DNA of 64,000 nt from Athripsodes cinereus. Lineage: Eukaryota > Arthropoda > Insecta > Trichoptera > Leptoceridae. Shown here one piece after another: positions 43,091-53,493 of the stretch. Numbering within the stretch: position 1 is the first letter of the stretch; every line of letters begins with the position of its first letter. The stretch is taken from contig OX388316.1 in the NCBI GenBank assembly GCA_947579605.1, positions 10,667,290-10,731,289 of the forward strand, read 5' to 3'. The position numbers were made by a program, and so were the translations under genes. The notes under the pieces are model-generated. The model was given only the letters and a program-made list of their open reading frames with translations. It searched no databases and had not been told where the DNA came from.

Positions 43091-46000
43091 ATTTTGTTGC
43101 ACAATAATATTGTCATGTAAATTTTTATTTCAACTTTAGCTTGTGCATATGAGTTATACAATATATTTAACATTACATAATTATATTTTTTTCATGTTAG
43201 GTACTTTCTTTAATTCGTATAAAGTGTTTATGGTCACCGCACATGCCCTTATATTTTTCACACGAGTTACGTGATTTGTCTGAAGGACTGCAACGAATAA
43301 GCTACATAGTAGGTACCTACGCATATACATGCGTGATATGCGTGTATTATTTGACCTGAAGAAGTCCAGTTACAAAGATGTCACGTCATGACTGTGGTCA
43401 CTAAAATGTAGTTAATTTGGTGAATACGTGATGAGCCGTTTAGTGCGGGCGTGTATTTAATCCTAAGCAACGATTTGTAATTGAGACATTTTCCACAGGT
43501 TAATAAAGTATAGTAATAAGGTACTATATAATATTAACAACTACCTAGGTACCTAAAAATATTAATACGTCGAGGTTTTTTGTAAGATGAACATCTGGTT
43601 CGTCTTATAACAAACCTCAGTCATATACATTAGTGACTGAGGTTAAGCAGATCCTTCCACGTTTACTGAATTCAGTGTTTTCAGTGTCAGATTACATAAA
43701 CAATAAGAGGTATTTTGAATACATCTCCAGGTATTTTAGCTCAGTACGAAAAAGATACCTAGATGTATATATTATATCTACAACATCATGCCATCTTCAA
43801 CAAGAGTTGTTGCTAGTAGATTAATTCTAAGTATGATTAGATAATGAGTTTTATTCACTATGTATTTAAATTATCACTTATGATTTTTTAATAGGTCTGC
43901 GACCGGTTTCGATACGTTAGTATTATTCACGAGCATAAAGTAATTAAAATGCAGATCGTCTTCTCTATATTAATAAAATTTATAAGCTTTTCAGGAAGGG
44001 TGACGTCGTCGTTAATTAATCAAGATATCAGATGTAACTGTCATTGTGAAAGGAAAATACTTCGGTGAAGGATTTATTTTACAATCTTCAAGCGCAATGA
44101 GTGTAGAACATAATTTAATTTAATATTATTTATTATTCAAGTTTTTTACTTGTATGTAATTACACAAATGCACTTAAAACTAATATTTAAGAATAAAATA
44201 GAGACAATTAAAACTCACCACTGAAAATGTTTACTTTGCATGCTATAGAATTGTTAATAATTACTAGTGTGTTAAATTCGTCAAAGCTCCAATGTACGCT
44301 TTTCCATTGACTTCGAAATTTATGACTATCTCGTAAGTTTCTTCGAAAATATGAGCATGTAAAAGTATTTTTCTGTAACTTACGTATATTCTGATTTACA
44401 ACTGAAAGAAGTGGATGGATTCGATATCAACAATATATTAGATTACAACTACTTTATCAACAAGGCATATTCCACAAGTGGGGTAGCTTGTAAACCAGCC
44501 GCATATAATAAATATGGAAGTTATCCTCCCTATGCCAACAAAAAAATCAGACATTCAGGATGGATGGTGTACGTAATTGCTGAATTAAAGATCTAATCTG
44601 GGTTCAGATAGGAATGTTGTAACGAAGATTGGGGTATATTCGTTTCTACTCAACCTGGGACTGGACGATTCTGAGAGCCTGCTGTGTAGCGTTCCGGTCT
44701 GAAGACAATATTTTGTTTTGCTATTTCCATTAAATCATCATTCATGTCTGACAATACAAAAAGTTGTTACCTTAAACTTAAAATAAAAATCTGAAAAATC
44801 AAATGATGAACCTTGTGTTATAGTAATCAATTTAAAGTTTATTTTCTTAGTTCATTGCGTTACAATTTCAAATTTATTAGCAAAAATTGAATGAGATTCA
44901 TTAAATTGATTGAAAATTTCATTGTAGGTAATATATATTTCTGTTTCTTTCTATTATAACACCATAACTAAATGTCCATAATACAATAATCATGTCTCAG
45001 TGAGCCTCGACTTTTATTACAGTTAATAATAAAGCAATGTCACGTATTTCCTGTGAGTGAATTATGTAAATTGTTAGGCACTCTCCACCTACTTAGCAAG
45101 TGTTGTTATTGTCTTATTTAATAATAATTAAACACTTTGCATAGTACCTACACAGAGCATCACTGCGTGATTATTGGAATATGAATTCAGTAATATATTT
45201 AAAGCAAAGGGATTGTTTCATACATATTTTTCAACTAGATTTTCTTCGTAACAGAAAACTATATTAAAAATAAAAAAGTTTTAAAGAGGTCTTCCTAAAA
45301 ACAATGTCCTGAAAAAGTAGATATTTGTAAACATCATGCATTTAAAACCTTCAGTTCAGCGTCAAAATATAGAATCCATTCCAAATATCTAACTTTTTTG
45401 TCACGAACAGCGGATGATTTGTAAATTTATTGTATGAAATTTATCCATTGTGTGGTGATTGTATGGAAATTAGTTAAAAATCTTAAGATTGAATTAAATA
45501 AAACCAAAAATTATTTAAAAGACGATAAATCAGAAGTATTGAAAAATTATACAAAATAGTCGAAATACGAACAATCAAATCAGTCTTCAATATAATCATA
45601 GGTACTCGTTAGATGATGGCTGAGAAAAGCATATTCAATCAAGAAATTCCGCGTTTGGATCCTTCTGCTGACGACTTTCTTAACCTTCATGATACTAGTA
45701 TATTGCCTAGTGCGAGGCTATTTTTAAACGTATTTTCATCTTAATTAATAAAAAAATTATTTTGTTTTTTAATTGATTAAAATAGTATCCCATTCGAAAC
45801 TATCTTTACTTTACAGTTGATTACATCCACGTAACAACAAATGGAAATAAATTAATTGTTATGAATATAGGCGGCAATCTGCAGTTATGCATTGTTTTGT
45901 AATACGCCATAATTATATTCAATAATTTTATTAAGTAGTATATTGAAACAAATTATTGATATTACACACATGTACATAACCCACAATCCTCACTACGAGC

Positions 46001-47040
46001 ATTGCGTTTAGGTTATATGACTCACTAAAGCTTATACACATCATGAAATTTAAATAGTACCGCCGCGGCGCGTCGCGCCGACTAGTATCTACTTAATTTC
46101 ACGTTTAAACATACAAAGCAGCGAGCGAAGAAAATATGTATGATATCGTTGTATGATATGAAATTCAAACCTAGAATAATGTAAATGTGTTTGAAAAAAA
46201 AAAGTTTTCGTTTTTCTATTCGGTTCGATAGTAAATAGTACGATAATTGAAGACTAAGATTTGTTTGAAGAGCAGTCAATATCTTTTTAGAGTATAAAGT
46301 ACTATTTTTTATGTGTTACCTGTCACTTGTTTTGTCTTTTAAATTGCTATCGATTTCGATGAAAATGAAGTAACAGATAATACATCGTATAAATACTAAA
46401 TATTACATAGTTAATCCTGTGAAAATAAGGGCAACTGTCTGTATTTATTTATCATATTTGTATAATATTTACTATCCATACAAGATTTTTCCTTTCACCG
46501 TTTTCTGATGTAAGAATCTGTTAAAAAAAAAAATAAAAAAAAAAGCTGATTGAGAAAAAAATTGGTACATGGAGCTGGGCTAATAGCCAAAAATTATTCG
46601 ACTGGTATTCAACGCAAATTTAAAAGTGTGATAGCGGCCTTATAATTATAATATTCTCTTTCACACTCCCGCTTATTATACAGAATAATTAATTTTAGGC
46701 CCAGTCTTTGATCGGAGATTTTGTATTATGTATTTCGATAAGCTTCGAAGTATACGAAACTGAAGCAATAAGTGATGCCCTTTAAATGTAGAGCAAATAA
46801 CGTCAATTGTTTGAATTTTGGTAGTACCTCATGGAATAAGACTATCTACTCAAGAAATCTGAACCATGCCCAGTGGTTTAGCTAGACTGCTAGAAGAATA
46901 ATAAAGGGGCGGGATCTGTATTAGGAAAACCGGAGCGATTTCTTTATTTTAGGCTGCTTTCCATATTATTGGCATACATATACACATACATTTAAGTGTG
47001 TTACTTTTCTTAGTTATTTAATTGTGTTATTTAATATTGT
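43091..47040. other. Intergenic, mostly unrecognised
   Basis: No gene is recognised. An imperfect hairpin at 43571-43620 (gaggttttttgtaagatgaa paired with ttcgtcttataacaaacctc) is directly followed by a perfect 11-bp hairpin at about 43614-43645 (aacctcagtca/tgactgaggtt). A 61-codon frame at 44411-44596 has no known motif. Confidence 0.4.
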
Positions 47041-47054
47041 CTTATTTTTCTTAG

Positions 47055-47157
47055 TATTGGCCCAGAACATATTTTGGTCTAGTGGGGCAATATATTCCAC
47101 AATTATGTTTTTATGTTATTTTTGTATGTAATATTTTTGGAAAATAAATAAATAAAA
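47055..47157 (+). mobile_element. LINE 3' UTR with (AAAT)n tail
   Basis: gcccagaacatattttggtc to the terminal aaataaataaataaaa. It is the same family as 8195-8300. It abuts the twin-primed LINE, which probably inserted into this A-rich tail. Confidence 0.6.
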
Positions 47158-47167
47158 TATAATACAT

Positions 47168-47636
47168 ATTATATTTCTTCTCATTTCGAAGTACGTGTCC
47201 CAAATATGCCATCTTCCTCATCTTTATATTGGATAACATCTCTCTATCTGTTCTAGCCCTCCGCAACACCTCATTATTGGTAACCAAATCAGTCCATGGG
47301 ATGCGCAACATTCTGCGATGAAGCCACATCTCAAATGCCTCTATTTGGTTCATTGTGTTCGCTTTGAGGGTTCAAGTCTCTACTCCGTACAGCAAAATGG
47401 ACCAAATATAACACTTGACCATTTACTCCGTAGTTTACACCAACCTATTTTGAAGGGAAAAATTGAGGGTAGTCGTGGTGTAGGAAGGCGGCAGATGTCC
47501 TGGCTGAGAAATATCCGAGAGTGGACCGGAGTTCGGAGGGTGGAGGAGTTGTTCCGGCTGGCACAGGACAGAGAGGCCTACTCCAGGGTGATAGCCGACG
47601 TCGGGGGGACCTGACATGGCACTTTGAGAAGAAGAT
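47168..47636. mobile_element. LINE with inverted 5' half (twin-priming structure)
   Basis: 47168-47431 reads on the minus strand as NQIEAFEMWLHRRMLRIPW, then VTNNEVLRRARTDREML and MAYLGHVLRNEKKYN. About 47440-47614 reads on the plus strand as PILKGKIEGSRGVGRRQMSW, then REWTGVRRVEELFRLAQDRE and a stop. In intact family members the second piece directly follows the first. The inverted upstream part next to a sense downstream part, with the break between EKKYN and PILKGK, is the expected product of twin priming. Confidence 0.8.
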
Positions 47637-47899
47637 ACATTTTCTACCCCTTGTGATCATAATTGGATCCAAATATTTCTTCTAAAAACCCCTGTCTATG
47701 GCTGTTTCTTGGAACTCTGGTAACTTAAAATCAATTCTTACAACACATTTGCTACAAAACTTACCAGTTTCTTCTGGGACAGATCACAGAATTCTTCCAT
47801 CCATCACGGTTTCCACTAACTCGTTTTTTATTTGTTCTCATTATTAACTGGTAGTGCGATGTATATAATATGTATTTATTTTTTCTTTATTTTCATGTT

Positions 47900-48050
47900 G
47901 CTATGTATTGGTTGACTGGAAGATGTTGCTCTGCAACAAGTCCGCCATTTGACAGAGCACTGTTTTCTATTTATTATGTGTTTCTTGTACAAACTTTGTA
48001 TTATGTTCTGTCAATAAAGCTTTATTATTATTATTATTATTATTATGTAT
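47900..48050 (+). mobile_element. LINE 3' UTR with (ATT)n tail
   Basis: ttggttgactggaagatgtt ... tctgtcaataaagctttatt followed by repeated att. An internal AATAAAG right before a (TTA)n tail is the typical end of a common insect non-LTR family. Confidence 0.65.
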
Positions 48051-48532
48051 GCAATAGCCGCAGACAGGACGATCGTCGTTGCGAAGGAGTAAGTTTCTAC
48101 GTAATTGGTGATAAAAATCAAATAATATCGTGCACGAACATTTTGGTGTTATTTTTTTTTAAAGACATTTTTTATAAAAACGGGGTGGGGTTTATTTAGA
48201 TAGATAGATATAATATTTTTTTAATTGATATTTTTATTTTTTTTAATAGTAGGTAATTTTTTAATGTTGGTTTTTTTTAATAAATAATTATGTCTAATTA
48301 AATTTGTGTTTTTACATCATCCGCCTTCACCTCACTGTAATTATTACAAATATTCTCATTTCTAGTAAATTCACTATATATATATTTATCTATTTTAATT
48401 GATTGCTGTACACTATCATATCGTGAGTATATATATGGTAAGTAGGTATCTAAGAGGATTGAGTAATTATATTTTATTTAATTGCTCTCTCTTCTCTTTG
48501 TTTTTTTCTCTTCGCCTCCGTTCCAGCTGAGG

Positions 48533-48570
48533 AAGGCCTTGTCAATTTTGGGCAAAATTGACAAGACCTT
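48533..48570 (+). repeat. Hairpin at the 5' truncation point of a LINE
   Basis: aaggccttgtcaattttg and caaaattgacaagacctt form an almost perfect inverted repeat around GG, right where the LINE homology begins. Confidence 0.6.
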
Positions 48571-49375
48571 CGAAGTCAAAAATGAATGTCGCGAAGACGA
48601 AAGTAATGGTGTTTGAAAGAGAGAGTGAAAGAACGGTATGTGAAATAAAGGTTGACGATGAATGTTTAGAGCAAGTGAATGAGTATGTTTATTTGGGAAG
48701 TCTGTTTGCGAGGGATGGAAGATTTGATAAGGACATTGAAAGAAGAAAAGTCGCCGGTGCTAGAGTGAATGGTGCACTTCGACCCATTGTTAGCAATAGC
48801 AGTGTGTCGAACATGGCAAAAATGCTAGTGCACAATACCATTCTGGTACCGACACTTATGTATGCAAGCGAAACTTGGACGTGGTTGAAAAAGGATGAGA
48901 GTGGAATAAATGCTGTGGAGATGCGTTCACTGAGAAGAATGGTAGGTAAAACGTTGCGAGATAGAGTGAAGAATGAGGATATCAGGAGAATGAGCGGATG
49001 TGAGAGGAGTGTTGTGGACAGAATGCGTGTAAACAAGTTGAGATGGTTTGGACATGTTGAGCGAATGCAAGATGAAAGGATGACGAAGAGGATGTATTTA
49101 TCTGAAAGAAGGGGTGTGAGGAAGCGCGGACGTCCAAGAACCACGTGGCTTGATCACGTGGACCAAAGTCTTAAGGACGGACGCGTGCTGAGTAAGAGAA
49201 ATCGGCGTGCATGTATGAGAAACTGGATGAATGTAGAGGAAGCGAAAGAAGTATGTAAGGATAGATCTATATGGCTTTCCGTTCTCTCTGCCTACCCCTC
49301 CTGGGACATGGCGTGAGGGTATAGTATAGTATAGTATAGTATAGTATAGTATAGTATTATGTATGTTTTACGATA
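48571..49375 (+). mobile_element. GTATA-tailed LINE, long open 3' portion
   Basis: An uninterrupted frame to 49316 starts MNVAKTKVMVFERESERTV, continues EYVYLGSLFARDGRFDKDI, PTLMYASETWTW and RMRVNKLRWFGHVERMQ, and ends SVLSAYPSWDMA. This is the thumb/C-terminal half of a Jockey/RTE-type reverse transcriptase. The tail is about 7 repeats of agtat. The absence of stops in about 250 codons suggests recent insertion. It is 5'-truncated: endonuclease and the YADD catalytic part are missing. Confidence 0.9.
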
Positions 49376-49387
49376 GATAGATCTTTT
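49376..49387 (+). repeat. 12-bp target-site duplication of the following LINE
   Basis: GATAGATCTTTT here and at 49802-49813 bracket the 414-bp LINE fragment exactly. Confidence 0.85.
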
Positions 49388-49801
49388 CTTCTTCGATGGC
49401 TCTACAGCTCATATCGAGCTTTGGCCTCCGTCAACTTTCGCCTCCAACTCCTCCTGTCTGCCGCTGCCGCCTTCCAGTTTGCTGCCTGTAGTAAGTGGTT
49501 GGTATCCTTCTTCACCTCGTCTTCCCATCTCAGCCTAGGTCTGCCAACTCTTCTTCTCCCTCCAGGATGACCCTCAAGGATCCTTTTTGGTACCCGTGAA
49601 GACGGCATTCTCTGCACATGTCCGGCCCACCTTAGCCGGTTCAGTCTAGCATGTACAGAGAGCCTGGGAGCCTTATAGATATTATACAACTCATCATTGA
49701 ATCTTATTCTCCAGGCTTCGCCATCGTTCACAGGGCCCAGGATTTTCCTTAGTACTCTCCTTTCAAATCTATCCAGCATCTCTGCTGAGTTTGCTGTCAT
49801 T
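49388..49801 (-). mobile_element. 5'-truncated LINE with intact 12-bp duplication
   Basis: A minus-strand open frame (49800-49402) reads MLDRFERRVLRKILGPVND, then RLNRLRWAGHVQRMPSSRVP, then RRRVGRPRLRWEDEVKKD and a stop after KARYEL. This is the C-terminus of a reverse transcriptase of a different family from its neighbour. The perfect duplication and open frame mark a recent insertion next to the (GTATA)n tail. Confidence 0.9.
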
Positions 49802-49814
49802 GATAGATCTTTTA

Positions 49815-51420
49815 CAGTTTTATAAATATTTGGTTACCAAAAGTGTTCTTTTTGTGAGTTTGCAATCTTGTGTAATTGTTTAGTATCTTGTATAATGCAA
49901 CTGATGATAAATTATTAATTGAAAAAGATAAATCATTAAAAGATATAGTATTATAGTAATTGCCTCAGATAACTAAAAAAATTATGTATTATATCATATT
50001 TAATATATTAATTAATACATTATATTAAAAATTAAACTAATTCTTACTTATTCTTACGACATCTGTGTATTTTACCTAAAAGTATGATCGTCATACTGCA
50101 TACTATGCGAAAGCTCGTAACTATGAAACTTTTGTATTACAGAAATCCATAAAATGTGATACTTACCTATATAAAATAAAAATGCTTTCACGTTGAGTCT
50201 TAAACTTTTAACCGAGAGACCATGTTCGTTTCCTCCCACTGCCGACTTGTCCCACCTTCACGACAAAAGCAGGGGTGAATTTGAATTATTTTAAATTCAG
50301 ATTCATTTAATTAAAAAAAATAATCGCTTTGATGATAGCATTATTAGATCATTGAAATGTTACATGAAGAGTTGACTCAATTTGAAAAGAGAATTTATTT
50401 TGAAGGGAACGGGGGCTTACTTTCCTATTTTCGACAAAGAAAATAATGTCCAACCAAAATAAAGTTGTAAGAAAAGAAATTAACCAAATATTTTTCACAT
50501 TTTATATTTATCGATCTAGTTTCTTTTTACACAAATTACACATAGGTACTTTTACAACATATATTCATACATACATACTACATACATACTACATACATTA
50601 AAAACACAGAACACACTCAATCTATCTAATATTTAACACAAACTTATTTTAATTAAAAATACAGAGTTGCCCATCATGTCAGCTTAAAAGAAATATTAAG
50701 AAATGCAATAATTGAAGGAATATATTTGTGAAAATGATGCAGGCAATGTTATAAAGAAATAAGTAATTGTCATCTAATTAACATGTTTTCTATATAAAAT
50801 ATATAGTTGAGAAATCATTAGGTAAAAAATATGATCTTTTTTTTTTAAATAATATATATTACAAGATTACGCAGTAAGTAAATATTTATACTTTTGAGTG
50901 CATAATACACAATCATATTGACACAATTATTATGTTTTACTCGCGGCGAGAATCTGTAATGTTTGTTACCGTAGACGCTCTTTCGTTTTTCACACATCGG
51001 TCAATAGATGGCGTCTCCATGATAGTTTCAAAATGTATACAATATTGAAATTAAACCAACGAGTGCAATTAATACATATAAAAAATACATCAATTGGCAC
51101 ATAAAAATGGAAAATTAACCAAATTATCATGGCGATGAATAAACTCAGTAATTTTTACAAAATATAGATTATATTTTATCAATTGAAATGAAAAAAAAAA
51201 TAGATAAATACCAATTATATTAGTTTGTAAAATTTTATGTTGCGTAGATTGGAAAACATTTAGGAACATTATTAATTTAAGCAATTAATTTCCGCACAGG
51301 AATCGAAACACTAATTTATATGTGAAGTCCATTTAAATCGACACTTATTTGATTTTCTTAATTTTTTAAGAGCAGAAATTATAAAAGGAGTGGAACTGGC
51401 GAAATATTATATCTGATAAT
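49815..51420. other. Intergenic, nothing recognised
   Basis: AT-rich, with short simple-sequence runs such as catacatacta at 50570-50600. No gene. Confidence 0.4.
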
Positions 51421-51907
51421 AATTTTTAAGATGAAACACGATATAATATAGTTATTCCACTATTGACTTTATTTATTTTTGCGAGCCTCATCGCGCGCCT
51501 TCCGCTCTCATCGTCAGGCAAAAGTAAAGTGAAGCTTCATTACAAGTTAAGTATGTGACAAACAGAAAACAATAGGTGAAAATTAAAGACATGTGTTATT
51601 ATCATGTATCGTCAACCATATTATTATAATTATTTATTATGTAAATATTATTATTGTTATTATAATTATTTTTATTTATAATTATAATAATATGGTTGAC
51701 GATACATGATAATAACACATCTCTTTAATTTTAATTTTTACCTATTGTTTTCTGTTTGTCACATAGGTACCTACTTAATTTGTAATGAAGCTTCACTTTA
51801 CTTTTGCCTGACGATGAGAGCGGAAGCTCTTGAAAGCCGGCTCGCAAAAAAATAAATAAAGTCAATAGTGGAATAACCATATTATATCGTGTTTCATTTT
51901 AAAAATT
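51421..51907. mobile_element. Long fold-back element, about 487 bp
   Basis: Arms of about 210-230 bp (51421-51632 and 51679-51907) are inverted copies around a 46-bp AT-rich centre. Example pair: gttattccactattgacttt against aaagtcaatagtggaataac. The arms share gtcaggcaaaagtaaagtga with only a few differences. No coding potential is seen. The transcript would form a long double-stranded hairpin. Confidence 0.9.
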
Positions 51908-52095
51908 ATTAATATGAACTTCCACCAAGAACCGTCGGTCAATAATTTAACTTTATTATATCTGATACATTTCATTTATCATTTTAAATGTGAATAATAA
52001 TTATACGATTTTAGATACAATACATATTAATCTATTCAAACCATGTCACTTGAATTTGATAAAATACAACATTTTGAATTAAATTTGACATTTCA

Positions 52096-52190
52096 ACAAA
52101 TACCTACTGGATAGACAAATACCTGCTGGATAGACAAATACCTGCTGGATAGACAAATACCTGCTGGATAGACAAATACCTGCTGGATAG
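52096..52190 (+). repeat. 19-bp tandem repeat, 5 copies
   Basis: The unit is acaaatacctgctggatag; the first copy has one substitution (ctact) and the rest are identical. Confidence 0.95.
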
Positions 52191-52869
52191 ACAAAACACA
52201 TATAACATCATTGCAATCTTAAAGATAAAGACTAGATTTTCATCGAAATTAAACTAACATCTATTAAAGAAAACATTCAAACGTGCACTAAAAATACATA
52301 ATACTATATATATGTATTAATATATTATGTAGGTACATAATTTGTTTGTATTCACGACATTTAATTTAAAAAAAAAACTACTTTCTAGGACATAAACGTG
52401 AAATAAGTACAAAAAATATCACTTATAAGTACACTGTTTACATAATAGATATGTAACTATATAATAATTTTATTTCTATGAATACATAGTTTTCTTATAA
52501 ACTAAATTGTACAGAGTTGCTGATAGAAATAGAAATGCTCTTTGTATATTACAGAAAAAAAAAACATATATAAAAATAATAATTTGAAATAATCTATCCG
52601 TAAGTTTATAGTAGGTATATATAATGTAATCATACATTATTCTCAATACAATAAAATTATGCGGAACACACAAGAAATGCATGGTAAAATAAATCAAGTG
52701 AAATAAAATTATTTGTAGGAAGCTAAAAAGCTTAATTTTAATATGATATTTTCAAATAATTAAACAATTGGATAAGTATGTAAAAAAAAATTCACGAATT
52801 TTTGGAAATTTGTGACAAAAAATCTTGAAATTTGAACTATTGCCCAAATTCGACTTCTTTATTTCTTGA

Positions 52870-52893
52870 GGCATTTGAAGCTTCAATCTCTTT

Positions 52894-52925
<32 letters not shown>

Positions 52926-53045
52926 CTTTATTGCACAAAAAAACAACAAATGAAAAATTTCAATTTAACTATACAAAAAAAATTGTGCAATGGGCGAGTT
53001 TATCGCAGAAGCGCGATATCTTCCAACTAACCCATTAACTAACTA
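52870..53045 (-). mobile_element. LINE 3' end with (AAT)n tail
   Basis: The minus strand reads AAGATATCGCGCTTCTGCGA, then AAACTCGCCCATTGCACAAT, then GCAATAAAGTTTTTTATTAT and repeated TTA. The ATCGC...GCGAT stem and GCAATAAAG before a (TTA)n tail are shared by a widespread insect non-LTR family. A related short piece is at 56490-56515 (agggcgagtttattgc). Confidence 0.65.
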
Positions 53046-53493
53046 ACCTCTTTAATTTGTATTTAGTTTTTATTTTGGTTTCCTTTAAACACTTCTAGAC
53101 ACAATGCCTTTTCATGTCACATTTACTCTGAGATTTCACAATAAAAAATATTTATAAAAATTAAATAATTCATTCAAGTTAGTAACATTCATAATTGTGT
53201 AGGTTTTTTTTTATAATTCAGTTAATAGTTAACTTTTGTCCCGACATTATCACTTCGCTTCATACTTGGTCCTTCACTCTTAAAATATAAATTGATATGT
53301 CAGAATTCCTATATATTGTGACAAATATACACATATTTAGATACATACATATAATAAGCGATATGTTAATGAAAATATAATCCTGTGATAAAGGTGCCTA
53401 TATAAAATAAAAATGATAATATTACATATTATGTACAATAGTGGAAGTACTTGAACATAGTTATATTTCTGTTCATTGCTCAAAATAGTTGAT

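Noticed and set aside
44411..44596. 61-codon frame with many Tyr and Lys
   Set aside because: No motif and no splice or transcript context, so it is not called as a gene.
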